Source: Agarophyton chilense
Lineage: Eukaryota; Rhodophyta; Florideophyceae; Gracilariales; Gracilariaceae
Direction: 5' to 3'
DNA length: 64,000 nt
NCBI GenBank assembly: GCA_030374765.1
Contig: JARGXX010000025.1
Location: forward strand, 496,001-560,000
Shown here: piece by piece, positions 38,201 through 46,326 of the stretch
Layout: each line of letters starts with the position of its first letter
Numbering within the stretch: the stretch's first letter is position 1
Program-made: the position numbers and the translations under genes
The notes under the pieces: generated by a model
Told to the model about the DNA's origin: nothing
What the model saw: only the letters and a program-made list of their open reading frames with translations
Database searches by the model: none

Positions 38201-38973
38201 TCAGACGGGCCTGCGCCAATTGCGCCAAGAATGACGTCAAACTTCGGAAGCGCTCTAAGAAGTTGACGCTGTTCCCGGCACGGGCTCCACTCGAATTCGT
38301 GGCCATAGACATCCTAGGGAAGTTTATCAGGACGCCCCGAGGTCATCGGTATCTGCTTGTCATTTCTGACAGATTCTCTAAGCTAACGAGAACTGTGCCG
38401 CTGAAGCGGATCACCGCCGCTACCGTCGCGCAAGCGTTCGTGACCCATTGGGTGTTCGTATATGGACCGCCGGTGCAGTTGTTATCCGACAACGGAGGGC
38501 AATTCGCATCAAAGTTCTTTCAGGATGTATGTCGAATCCTTGATGTAAGGAATTTATTTGTTACTACGTATCACCCTCAGGGGAATGGCCAGGTGGAGAG
38601 GTTTAACCGCACGATACTCAACGCTTTGAGATCGTATGTTGCGGATCACCCCAAAAATTGGGACTTGTACACAGACGCTATCACGTATGCATACAACACC
38701 CAGGTACATCGGGTTACATCGTTATCCCCATTTGAACTGGTACTGTCGAGAACACCGCCGCCGGTCGCCATCGAGGCTCAACGGACGCTGTCGACCTACC
38801 CGTCACCGGGATTGTACGGAGAAGCCTGGTACCAAGTTCGATGGTACGGATTCTCGCCTGAGGAGGATACAGTGGAACCCATTGAGCACCTTCCGAGGTC
38901 TAAGGTTTTATCCTATCACCGAGGCGCTCGGGTAACCTTGCCTCCAAGTCTGGGTCGTGCCCAAGTCGGGTAA
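35242..38973 (+). CDS. pol: Pol region: protease, RT, RNase H, integrase, chromodomain-like end
   Basis: Polyprotein region of the young element. In order: an aspartic protease with a VLDTGAAPNLI active site (near 35515) and a VILGCDFF motif; reverse transcriptase with WRFCIDYRRLN, LDANSGYWQV, FGLTNAPATFQRA and the catalytic YLDDII (near 36955); and RNase H with an EVDTDASANQVG start and a TDHACLRWLL segment. Integrase follows, with an HHCC-type finger whose two cysteines appear as CANC near 38215 and a core containing SDNGGQF and a TYHPQGNGQVERFNR stretch. The last about 45 residues (YQVRWYGFSPEEDTVEP) resemble a chromodomain, which in chromoviruses directs insertion to particular chromatin. 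It copies element RNA to DNA and inserts it. Confidence 0.9.
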
Positions 38974-39129
38974 GCCACCACGGGAACTGTTGTGGATGCG
39001 ATCTCGAAGTGAGGAAGATGTTGGACCTCTGAAGAGGAATTGAGGAGAGTATCCCGAAGAACACGTATTGAGAGGGAATGTTTACTGGCCCTCAGCCTAG
39101 CGCCGTTAACCGGGGAACACAGCACCGGT

Positions 39130-39315
39130 TATCGGGACAGTTTATGATGAAAAAAGGAAAAGAAGACCCACGAAGTGGAGAAGAAGATTAAGAAGAAGAT
39201 TGGACCCTAGGAAGGGAAGAAGTTGAAGACGAAGATGAAGAAGATCCTAAGAAGAAAGAAGAAAAGAAGTAGAAGTTAAGATCCTAGGAAGGAAGAAGAA
39301 AAGAAGTTATGAAAA
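39130..39315. other. Purine-rich spacer between pol and the antisense gene
   Basis: A run of almost only A and G on the plus strand, built from loose repeats of a 'gatcctaggaagg-aagaag' type unit. It separates the 3' end of pol from the 3' end of the minus-strand gene, so convergent transcripts would meet here. On the antisense transcript it would be a pyrimidine-rich 3' region. It might serve as an extra priming tract or as a terminator; the sequence alone does not decide. Confidence 0.6.
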
Positions 39316-39376
39316 TAATATCAGAAGTTTACTATTGTCGCCAAGCTATGGACTCCAGAATTGCCCGAAGGCGGAA

Positions 39377-41233
39377 CTACGGAAAGCCCGAGGAGAGACC
39401 CGCCCCACCGTTGGGATTCTGACCCTGATGGTACGCCGAGGCGAAAGCCAACATCTGGCTCACATCCGTCATACCCGGGGGAATCGGAATGCCCGCGTTT
39501 ACGAGGCCTTGTCGCACACTATCCGCTTGCGGAGTGGCAACCGGCGCCTGCGCAAGGGTGTTCACACCCCACCCGGGGGGAGCAGATGGACCGCCACCGG
39601 ATGCATTCGCCGCCGCAGCTGAGGTCGTTCCCACTGGTTGGAAGGGTGCAGATGGCTCCACAGGGAGTACTCCACTAGGAGCTGGCATGTCGTTATCCAA
39701 CGCTGGATCGTCCAGGTCTACTGGAGGCTCGTACTCGTAATCGTCGGTATAAATGAACCCCGTCGGGTGTCCCACCGGCATCGGTCGAGGCGAGTCAATC
39801 AGCGCCCGTGCTTGCGCCGCGCTGATGCGAACCCCTTCGAAGGGATTGTAATAGACCCAGTTACCGGAGCCCGGATCGTACCGGCCAGGAGACTTGTCTC
39901 GCGCGGATCCTTCCCCTGCGGGCTGATTTTCCACTGGAACTCGATCCCATTGGGTGTTGTCGATCACGTCCAAGATTGGATACAGGTCCTGCACGCTGCT
40001 GGCCGAACCCAACGCTGGGACAAGGTCGATCTGACGCATGATGGTCCGTAGCATCGGAGGAATATACCAGATACGGAAATGGTCATGAGCATCCCAGAGG
40101 AGGTGCGCCGCTACGGGGGCTGCCCACTCGGCTGCAACGAGGGCCCAGTATCCCGAGTTCGGGTCGTGCATCAAACGAGACCCGATATAGTAGATGCACG
40201 GAGGCAGTTCAGCAAAGCACCCTCGGGGAACCTCGACCTTACTCCACCAAGCTGGAAGGGGCACGAATCGCCCAACCTTCGCCGTGTTACGGATACGCTC
40301 CAGTTCCACGTGAGGATACGGGACAAGGAACCCGAAACGGGAGCGCGAGCGGCGCTCGAAGCGCACGCGTCGATCGAACCCATACTGGGTAAACTGCCAT
40401 TGAAGGTACCTGAATTCAGCCCGAAGGATGGGACGACTCCATTGGAGCATATCTTCTCGGAGAGGAAAACCCGGTCCGCGGAACTCGGCTTCGGGAAAGG
40501 CTGCCAGATTATCCCCGTAGGAGACCTCACCGTACGTGCGGTAATAGGCGACATCGAACCCGTACTCCGGGGGAACCAGATGGTCAAAGCGTGACCTCTC
40601 CAAGCGCTGGTAGGCCAGAGCCGCCATCGCTGCGCGCGCCTTGTCCAGGGACTCCCCGCGACCGCGGTATAGATACTGAGGCTCTATGGCTACCCGCGCC
40701 CTCCAATCGGGAGAACGTACGACCTCGACAGGTAGACCACCCGGCAATAAGCCGTCCTCCACGTAGGAGTCGATGAGCTCATCGTCGCGAACCGCTGTCG
40801 GATGGAACCACGGAGCGCGGGAATATATCACCGGATCGGTAAGGAGACTCCACCTTCGAAAGGATTCGTTTGAGATCCAACCTCTGGAGTTTGCTACCAA
40901 GGGCATCGCATGAGCAGAGTTCCACGCCACCGCGCTAATGTCCAAATCCTCCTGAGGATGTCGGTTGCTCGCCGAGGCGGAAGGTTCGGTACCTGACGGA
41001 GCCGCATCCAAACCGGAGAAATATCCACCCTGCTGGGGAGCTTCGTTGTCCGCCGGCGCGGAGGCCGATGGCCCCGAGAGTGGGTTGCGGACGTATGGGT
41101 TCATTCCCTTGAGAGGGCTGGTTGAGACTGCTGTTGCGAGAAGTTTCTTATCGCCGAAAGTCGGAGGAGTAGAAGAAAGTTGTACCGACGTGCCGGTTTT
41201 GTGGCGATCCTCAGAAGTGGTGAAGGACCCCAT
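39377..41233 (-). CDS. Antisense-strand ORF of the young family-A element, function unknown
   Basis: A 618-codon open frame on the strand opposite gag-pol, lying between pol and the 3' LTR. I do not recognise the family. Visible features: a Ser/Pro-rich head (residues 1-90), a basic, aromatic-rich middle of about 300 residues (with LAYQRLERSRFDHL, RRSRSRFGFLVPYPHVELER and ELPPCIYYIG stretches), and an acidic then Pro/Gly/Ala-rich tail. No signal peptide, membrane segment, zinc finger or known enzyme motif is evident. The first in-frame ATG is at 41233. A TATATATA at 41252-41245 lies only 12 bases before it, so if that is the promoter the next ATG (41104, 575 aa) would be used. Diverged copies at 29.65-31.55 kb and 15.0-16.1 kb support a real gene. 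Additional antisense ORFs at this position are known in some plant Ty3/gypsy lineages. Confidence 0.75.
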   Translation of the reverse strand: MGSFTTSEDRHKTGTSVQLSSTPPTFGDKKLLATAVSTSPLKGMNPYVRNPLSGPSASAPADNEAPQQGGYFSGLDAAPSGTEPSASASNRHPQEDLDISAVAWNSAHAMPLVANSRGWISNESFRRWSLLTDPVIYSRAPWFHPTAVRDDELIDSYVEDGLLPGGLPVEVVRSPDWRARVAIEPQYLYRGRGESLDKARAAMAALAYQRLERSRFDHLVPPEYGFDVAYYRTYGEVSYGDNLAAFPEAEFRGPGFPLREDMLQWSRPILRAEFRYLQWQFTQYGFDRRVRFERRSRSRFGFLVPYPHVELERIRNTAKVGRFVPLPAWWSKVEVPRGCFAELPPCIYYIGSRLMHDPNSGYWALVAAEWAAPVAAHLLWDAHDHFRIWYIPPMLRTIMRQIDLVPALGSASSVQDLYPILDVIDNTQWDRVPVENQPAGEGSARDKSPGRYDPGSGNWVYYNPFEGVRISAAQARALIDSPRPMPVGHPTGFIYTDDYEYEPPVDLDDPALDNDMPAPSGVLPVEPSAPFQPVGTTSAAAANASGGGPSAPPGWGVNTLAQAPVATPQADSVRQGLVNAGIPIPPGMTDVSQMLAFASAYHQGQNPNGGAGLSSGFP

Positions 41234-41244
41234 TGGGAGAGCAG

Positions 41245-41252
41245 TATATATA
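41245..41252 (-). promoter_or_regulatory. TATA-like box for the antisense gene
   Basis: TATATATA lies on the minus strand, 52 bases upstream (sense direction) of the polypurine tract at 41302-41314 and about 140 bases before the ATG at 41104 of the antisense gene. It is a plausible core promoter for antisense transcription out of the 3' end of the element. This is a motif match only. Confidence 0.35.
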
Positions 41253-41314
41253 GTGACCGGAACGCGAGACACCCGCGGCTCGGAATGTTCTTCCTCGTCT
41301 TAAGGAGGGGGAGA

Positions 41315-42229
41315 TGTAGAGCAACGCCCAGTTAGAGGATACTTGAAGATGCAACTCATAGAATGAGGATTGAACCCTCCGAGGGTTATGACTATGATCC
41401 CCTCTAAGGTGTGCTGAGGTGGCACTATTTTCTGGTTATATTTCGCCTATAAGGGAAAATTCGGATGGCCCATGGTTGGATTGGCCCCATGATACACGTG
41501 GCTTAATTTTGGCACCGATTTTCGGATATTTGTTAGAACGTTGGACTTTTGGGCCCTGACAGTGGGATCTCCACGTGTATGGCCCTGAGCAAGTGTGCAC
41601 TACTGTAGAGTTTAGTTAGCGGGCCCTACTTAGGGAGACGAGATCTGACAGTCCGAAGCTCAGAGTAAATGGGAACCAAGGTTGGTCTTCGATACCTTTA
41701 GAGGTTCTTCGTCGCCATCGTTTCGGCCTTACAACCCGGAACGGGCTCTGGTTAACAACGCCTGCGTAGGGACACGACTCCACTTGGAGAGTGCCCACGT
41801 TTGGGTTCCGTGCAACCACCCCCTTGGGACCGCTCAGACGACCTGCGTGCACGATACCCCGTGGGGGTTCTGCTTACTTGTTGCGTGCTTTTTTTGTTTC
41901 CTTTCGAGGACAGGTTTTCGCCTCTGTATTGGGTTTCTTTTGTTGTTTCGCCCCTTTTCTGGTTCTCGGGTCCGGTGCCTGTTAGTGCCCGACCCTCGCC
42001 CCGTTTTCCCTCTTCGCCGGATTTTCCCCCATTCTTTGGGATACCCATACCCATTCCCGATCCAAAGGTTTCTACCCCTCACCTATGTCGGTACTGCCGG
42101 AATCCCCCGTGGGAGTTACACCCCACACTACGGGTGGAACGGAGGGCTCTGTCTCTGAGTCTGCCTCCCCCAGGAAGCAAGGCTTCGAACACCTTGAGAG
42201 CACTTCCCGTCGCCGGGTTTTGCTCCACA
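41315..42229 (+). repeat. 3' LTR of the young family-A element
   Basis: 915 bp, TGTAGAGCAACG to TGCTCCACA, preceded by the polypurine tract AAGGAGGGGGAGA (41302-41314) and followed by the target duplication CCTAC (42230-42234). It is about 30 bp longer than the 5' LTR because of one extra segment near 41930-41960. Confidence 0.92.
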
Positions 42230-42234
42230 CCTAC

Positions 42235-42654
42235 AAATCCAAAAGTGTTTTACCAAAAAATGGGACTTATAGTATCAGTTCTTAACCGTTACGAGCTATA
42301 GCTCTTGTCCCCAGGATACCCTCTACTGTTGCGCGTCTACCGCCCTTTTTCTGTAGCTTTCTCTCTGTGTGTGTGTGTGTGTAGTTTTCTCTACTGTCAC
42401 CTGGTTATTTGTGTTGTCACAAGGTTTGTCGAGCCGATCTCGTGTGAATTACGTACCGCCGCATCTAGAAATCCGCTTCGTGAATACACGTATTTTCCCC
42501 ATTGTTCAGGCACACCTGGCCGCTTTCCGCGCCCTCATTTCTTATCTAAGAACCGTCGCTCGCAAGGCGACAACCACCCTTCGCGGTTATTTCTGTGGAT
42601 ACCCACTGCACCAAGACTTCTACAGTCTTTAGTGCAATAACAAAATAGTCTGCA
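42235..42654 (+). repeat. 3' LTR of the old family-A element, second part
   Basis: Continues the LTR interrupted at 32095. In the minus-strand LTR copy at 16248-17040 the two halves are contiguous, which proves that the young element was inserted here. It contains a short GT run (about 42366-42382), shares CTCGCAAGGC with the other copy, and ends near TGCA at 42654 (boundary approximate). Confidence 0.75.
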
Positions 42655-43504
42655 AGATGAAAATTCTTATAGCCATCTATCTGTACAATTCCAAGAGCTC
42701 AGGATTCATGCCAAAATTCATTAACTTCTTCGGCGCAAACCCAGTACCTTCTGCTAGTTCCGTCACCGATGCTAAAACGAAACAACCACAATCATACCCA
42801 TCCTACTGTTTTTTTAGTTGAGAACATCCAATATATAGTTTTTCTTGATATAGTGGCCTTAGCTTCACCATGGAGAATACAATAGTCAAATGCTTTATTG
42901 AAAAACCTCAGCATTTGAACAGGGCATTTACATACATAGTTGTCTTCGAAGTAAACTATAGGCTTCTCTGTCAAACCTGATTCCAATTAAGTGAAGCTTT
43001 TTTTATTTTAGTAAGAAACCAGAAAGACCTCTGTATTAAAGATGCAGTACTACACACCCGGAAGTGGTCTCATGTCCATAAAAGCTGCGGTTATGAGATC
43101 AGAACAAATATAAACTCCCGGCTTTGAGCTGTGGACAAACGATACCGGAGTGCTCTCACGTTTTTCAGATTCTACGATATCGTCAACGTGCTGGTGCTCT
43201 ACAACAAACCTTTTTTTGTTATCTTTGAGCTTTAGTTTTTCAAATTGCTGTAGCCCTTACTAAAAGCATCTGCATATATTAGAAATCTTTGCGTTAGGAT
43301 TGGCTTTTAGTAATTGTTAAAATATAAAAAGCTTTGATTCTGTAATGAACAAGAAAAGAAATCGTTTGTGTTCGCGTTGCAATATTTGAAAATGAATGAA
43401 GTAGAATTGAAAGAACACCGTACGGTTTACTGCATTCATTTCTCGTCAACAGTTGTAGTAATTGAAGAGTAAAGAATTGTTAAAACGCTGATACTGGTGT
43501 TATA

Positions 43505-43690
43505 CTGAAGGGAAAACGGGCGACGAGAGAATGTTCTGGCAACCTGATGGATACGACGGGAAACCGTGCAAAAGGAGAACGCTTTGGCGATAGGATATCA
43601 ACGATGGATATGGTACTGGCGACGGGAGAACGCTCTGGCGACCGGATATCAATGATGGTCACGCTCGGACGACGTCCGATGGTCACGCTT
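43505..43690. repeat. Imperfect minisatellite, about 50-57 bp unit
   Basis: Three degenerate copies of a unit containing gagaacgctctggcgac and ggatatcaatgatgg follow one another, with a short terminal duplication of a gatggtcacgct segment. The array abuts copy 2 of dispersed repeat R. Confidence 0.6.
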
Positions 43691-43699
43691 TGAAGACGA

Positions 43700-43950
43700 T
43701 TGAACTTGATGATAATGACTGACAAAGGGAGGACTTGGACTGGAATCATTGGGCAGAGGAGCAGCGATATTTGAGCCTACATTTTTTAATGGTCAAAATT
43801 CTAAAATACTATATAGCCATTGGCAGACGGAGAATCGGCCTCCTGGTGCAATGGTGGTGGGGACCAATGTCTGAGCCTAGACCTCTGGCTGGTCACTTTT
43901 GCGACGCCGGCGACGTCGTGTCGATTCGGCACTTGCCTACTTGAGATATG
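43700..43950 (-). repeat. Dispersed repeat R, copy 2
   Basis: Reverse-complement counterpart of 21617-21872, with the same ordered landmarks. In this copy the reading direction shows CTATATAG near 43813, which in copy 1 is altered. Similarity ends near 43697, where the minisatellite begins. Confidence 0.75.
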
Positions 43951-44553
43951 TGTAGTACAATTTGAGATTGGGAATTACTGTGCTGAGAGGAAAAATCACG
44001 ATTTGCGCCGTTGTTCTTTGTGGACTTCTTTTTTGTATCGTTGTCACCAATGTTCTGCTTTTTGCGGTCAAGCCTTTCAGTGAAGCTACTTTTGCGCTTC
44101 TCATCATCGATAGTAAATCTGGAGCAAAACGACAGTTTGGAAACAATGGGTTCAAGTTACATTTGAATCGGATGCTCCTCATTTACTTTCTGTGCATGTA
44201 TGGTCAATACGAATAAACACTGTGCTAACTCTATACAATAGTAGCGTGTGGCATGTACTAAAGAGGACCCAAGGTTGCAGTTTAACAATCATCACACTGC
44301 GGGCAAGAAAAGATCTTAACAGCAAGTTAAATCACAGGTGGTGGAGAACCTCCGCTTCGTCAACCTAATCAGGGGGAGCATTGAACCAATGAAACCGCAC
44401 AAACGTAGGTACTGGTCAGCGTTGCTTAGTTTAGAGAACCAAATCTCGCAAGAAAGTTAAAAGAGGTGAACTGCGCCCGTTGTAGGGGACAATAAACAGT
44501 TTTCAGGTATTGCATAGAATGCGGGGAGCGCGCATGATCGCGGAAAAGAAGCG

Positions 44554-46326
44554 TTATGGACGTACCGCTCTGCTACCCTCCAGCACCTTGAGAAAAACCT
44601 TTGACTTTCTGGTTTTGTCATACTTGGCCTGTCTGGAAGGAGGGAGATCTTCAATGGTGACCTCTGAAAAACCGCGTTCTTGGAACCAATCAAAGCTCTG
44701 AGTAGAAAGAATAAAAAGAAAGCGGACACCCATGTTAAACGCCATTCGTTCCGTGAAACCGAGCATTGCATCGCCTTTCCCAAGTTTCCGGTAATCATGA
44801 TGAACGGCTAGACAACCGAGTTCAGCCCACTCGGGATCATCTTCCATTTGCGACAGTGACAGGCAAGCAATGACCATTCCATCCCTCTCTATGACAACAT
44901 ATTCATGGATGTGCTGTTCAAGCATCCTCCTGGACCGAGGTTTGAGGATGCCTTGCTGCTCAAGCGGCCGGATAATTTCCTGGAGGCCGCTCACATCGGC
45001 TAGATTGGCTCGTCTAAAGCCTTCGTACAAGTCGCGAGAAATCATTAACCCCACGCCATCTCTGTGAAATATTTCCATGAGTAGTGCTCCGTCCACGAGG
45101 CGATTCAGCAGATGGGCACGGCGAACACCATTCTTCAGAGCGTCGACAGAGCACTCCAGGGCTTTTCGGAATGGAATCGGCAGCTCATGTGCTCTGGTTC
45201 GTAAGAAACGGGCGGCAGTCTTGAGCGAAAGATTGGGGATGGTGTGATCGGTGCGAATGTCAAACAGAGTCTCGCCGCTTCCCATGAAGATGAGCTTCTC
45301 AGCGTGCATTTGGCTAGCACAGGCGGCTGCAACTTCTTCGGACCTGCAGTTGAACATTTGGCCTGAGGGAGAAAAGCCGACGTTAGGAATAATGATGATA
45401 TCACCACTCTGCAATCGTCGATTTATAGCTTCCACATCGACGCGACGAACCTTGCCAGAATATCCAAAGTCCTGACCGTTAATGATTCCAACGGGCTGGG
45501 CTGAATAGAAGCTGCCGCTCACAATGCTGATTCGACTGGCGCTGGGCATGTTCTTAACGCCACGTCCAAGAGTGCTCTCAACTTCAAACCTCATACTGCC
45601 AGCAGCTTCCTTGACGAGCTGCAATGTGCGCAAGTCAGTTATACGAATGCCATCTATAAAGTAGGAGGGCAATTCCTCAGCTTTCATTCGACGGTCAATC
45701 TGAGCCTGTGGACCAAGAACAAGCACAATTTTGATGCCAACGACATGCATAAGCGCAATATCCTCCATAACAGCAGAAAAGAGACGTTCGTGCAACATGG
45801 CACCAGGTAGGTGAATGACGAAGACCAATCCCTGATGGGCGTTGATGTATGGCGAACTCATGCGAAAAGTATTCACAAAGTTTTGGTGAACGCGAGATGC
45901 AGAAACGTGATGATCTCCCTCACAAATGCGGTCTGGAAGCGAGTCGACAACATCGTGGTCACGGTGATGGGTGTGATGCGATTGGGATGAAAAGGAGTCC
46001 TGATCAGGAGCCGGTTGAAATGCCTCCGGGTTGGTGGTACACCACTCCAACACCTGGGTAGGGTATGAAAGGCCATCAAAGTAAATATCATCACCCTCAG
46101 GAAAAGAGCGTGAGGGTGGATTGGAAGCGGAGGAGAACTCAGAGGGCGACGAAATAGAACCTGCGTGGCCATTCCCATTTCCCAGCCCGTTCAACGACGC
46201 GCACGCATAAAACGCGGCAGGGGCGGCGGGGGCCACACAGCGCAGGCCAGGAGACAGCACGCGAAACGGCGAAAGGAAGAGAGAGGGCGGGACAAAAGCG
46301 GCGGGGAGCTCATGCAGAAGAGCCAT
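44554..46326 (-). CDS. N-acetylglutamate synthase (plastid-targeted, plant/bacterial type)
   Basis: Catalyses acetyl-CoA + L-glutamate to N-acetylglutamate, the first step of arginine synthesis. The 590-aa protein starts with an Ala/Pro/Ser/Phe-rich, acid-poor leader (about residues 1-50) that looks like a transit peptide. An amino-acid-kinase fold follows at about 140-400 (GLVFVIHLPGAM, IKIVLVLGPQAQIDRR, DIIIIPNVGFSPSGQMFNC), as in ArgA. A GNAT acetyltransferase domain lies at about 470-585, with the acetyl-CoA loop in HHDYRKLGKGDAMLGF and a FLFILSTQSFDWFQERGF segment. The fused AAK-GNAT order and length match the plant and bacterial enzyme rather than the animal one. The start is the first ATG, with no upstream in-frame alternative needed. 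The next enzyme, acetylglutamate kinase (argB), is plastid-encoded in many red algae, which would fit a plastid location. Confidence 0.92.
   Translation of the reverse strand: MALLHELPAAFVPPSLFLSPFRVLSPGLRCVAPAAPAAFYACASLNGLGNGNGHAGSISSPSEFSSASNPPSRSFPEGDDIYFDGLSYPTQVLEWCTTNPEAFQPAPDQDSFSSQSHHTHHRDHDVVDSLPDRICEGDHHVSASRVHQNFVNTFRMSSPYINAHQGLVFVIHLPGAMLHERLFSAVMEDIALMHVVGIKIVLVLGPQAQIDRRMKAEELPSYFIDGIRITDLRTLQLVKEAAGSMRFEVESTLGRGVKNMPSASRISIVSGSFYSAQPVGIINGQDFGYSGKVRRVDVEAINRRLQSGDIIIIPNVGFSPSGQMFNCRSEEVAAACASQMHAEKLIFMGSGETLFDIRTDHTIPNLSLKTAARFLRTRAHELPIPFRKALECSVDALKNGVRRAHLLNRLVDGALLMEIFHRDGVGLMISRDLYEGFRRANLADVSGLQEIIRPLEQQGILKPRSRRMLEQHIHEYVVIERDGMVIACLSLSQMEDDPEWAELGCLAVHHDYRKLGKGDAMLGFTERMAFNMGVRFLFILSTQSFDWFQERGFSEVTIEDLPPSRQAKYDKTRKSKVFLKVLEGSRAVRP

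Larger units (their letters stand above)
32096..42229 (+). mobile_element. Nearly whole Ty3/gypsy element, family A, with antisense gene
   Basis: This 10.1-kb LTR retrotransposon is bounded by TG...CA LTRs and the 5-bp target duplication CCTAC (32091-32095 and 42230-42234). Order: 5' LTR, primer-binding region from about 32984 (TGGTCTCCCG, two bases behind the LTR), gag, then a pol region with protease, reverse transcriptase, RNase H, integrase and a chromodomain-like end. A purine-rich spacer, an antisense gene on the minus strand, a polypurine tract (41302-41314) and the 3' LTR follow. The LTRs differ at roughly thirty sites (about 3% by eye) plus one ~30-bp length difference, so it is moderately young. 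It looks almost whole, with about one or two apparent breaks. It sits inside the 3' LTR of an older relative. Confidence 0.92.
42655..44553. other. Repeat-island edge without a supported gene
   Basis: Contains the second copy of dispersed repeat R and an imperfect minisatellite, listed separately. The open frames at 43735-44216 overlap the repeat and one another in different registers and have no recognised domain. The stretch ends at the stop codon of the N-acetylglutamate synthase gene. Confidence 0.5.
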
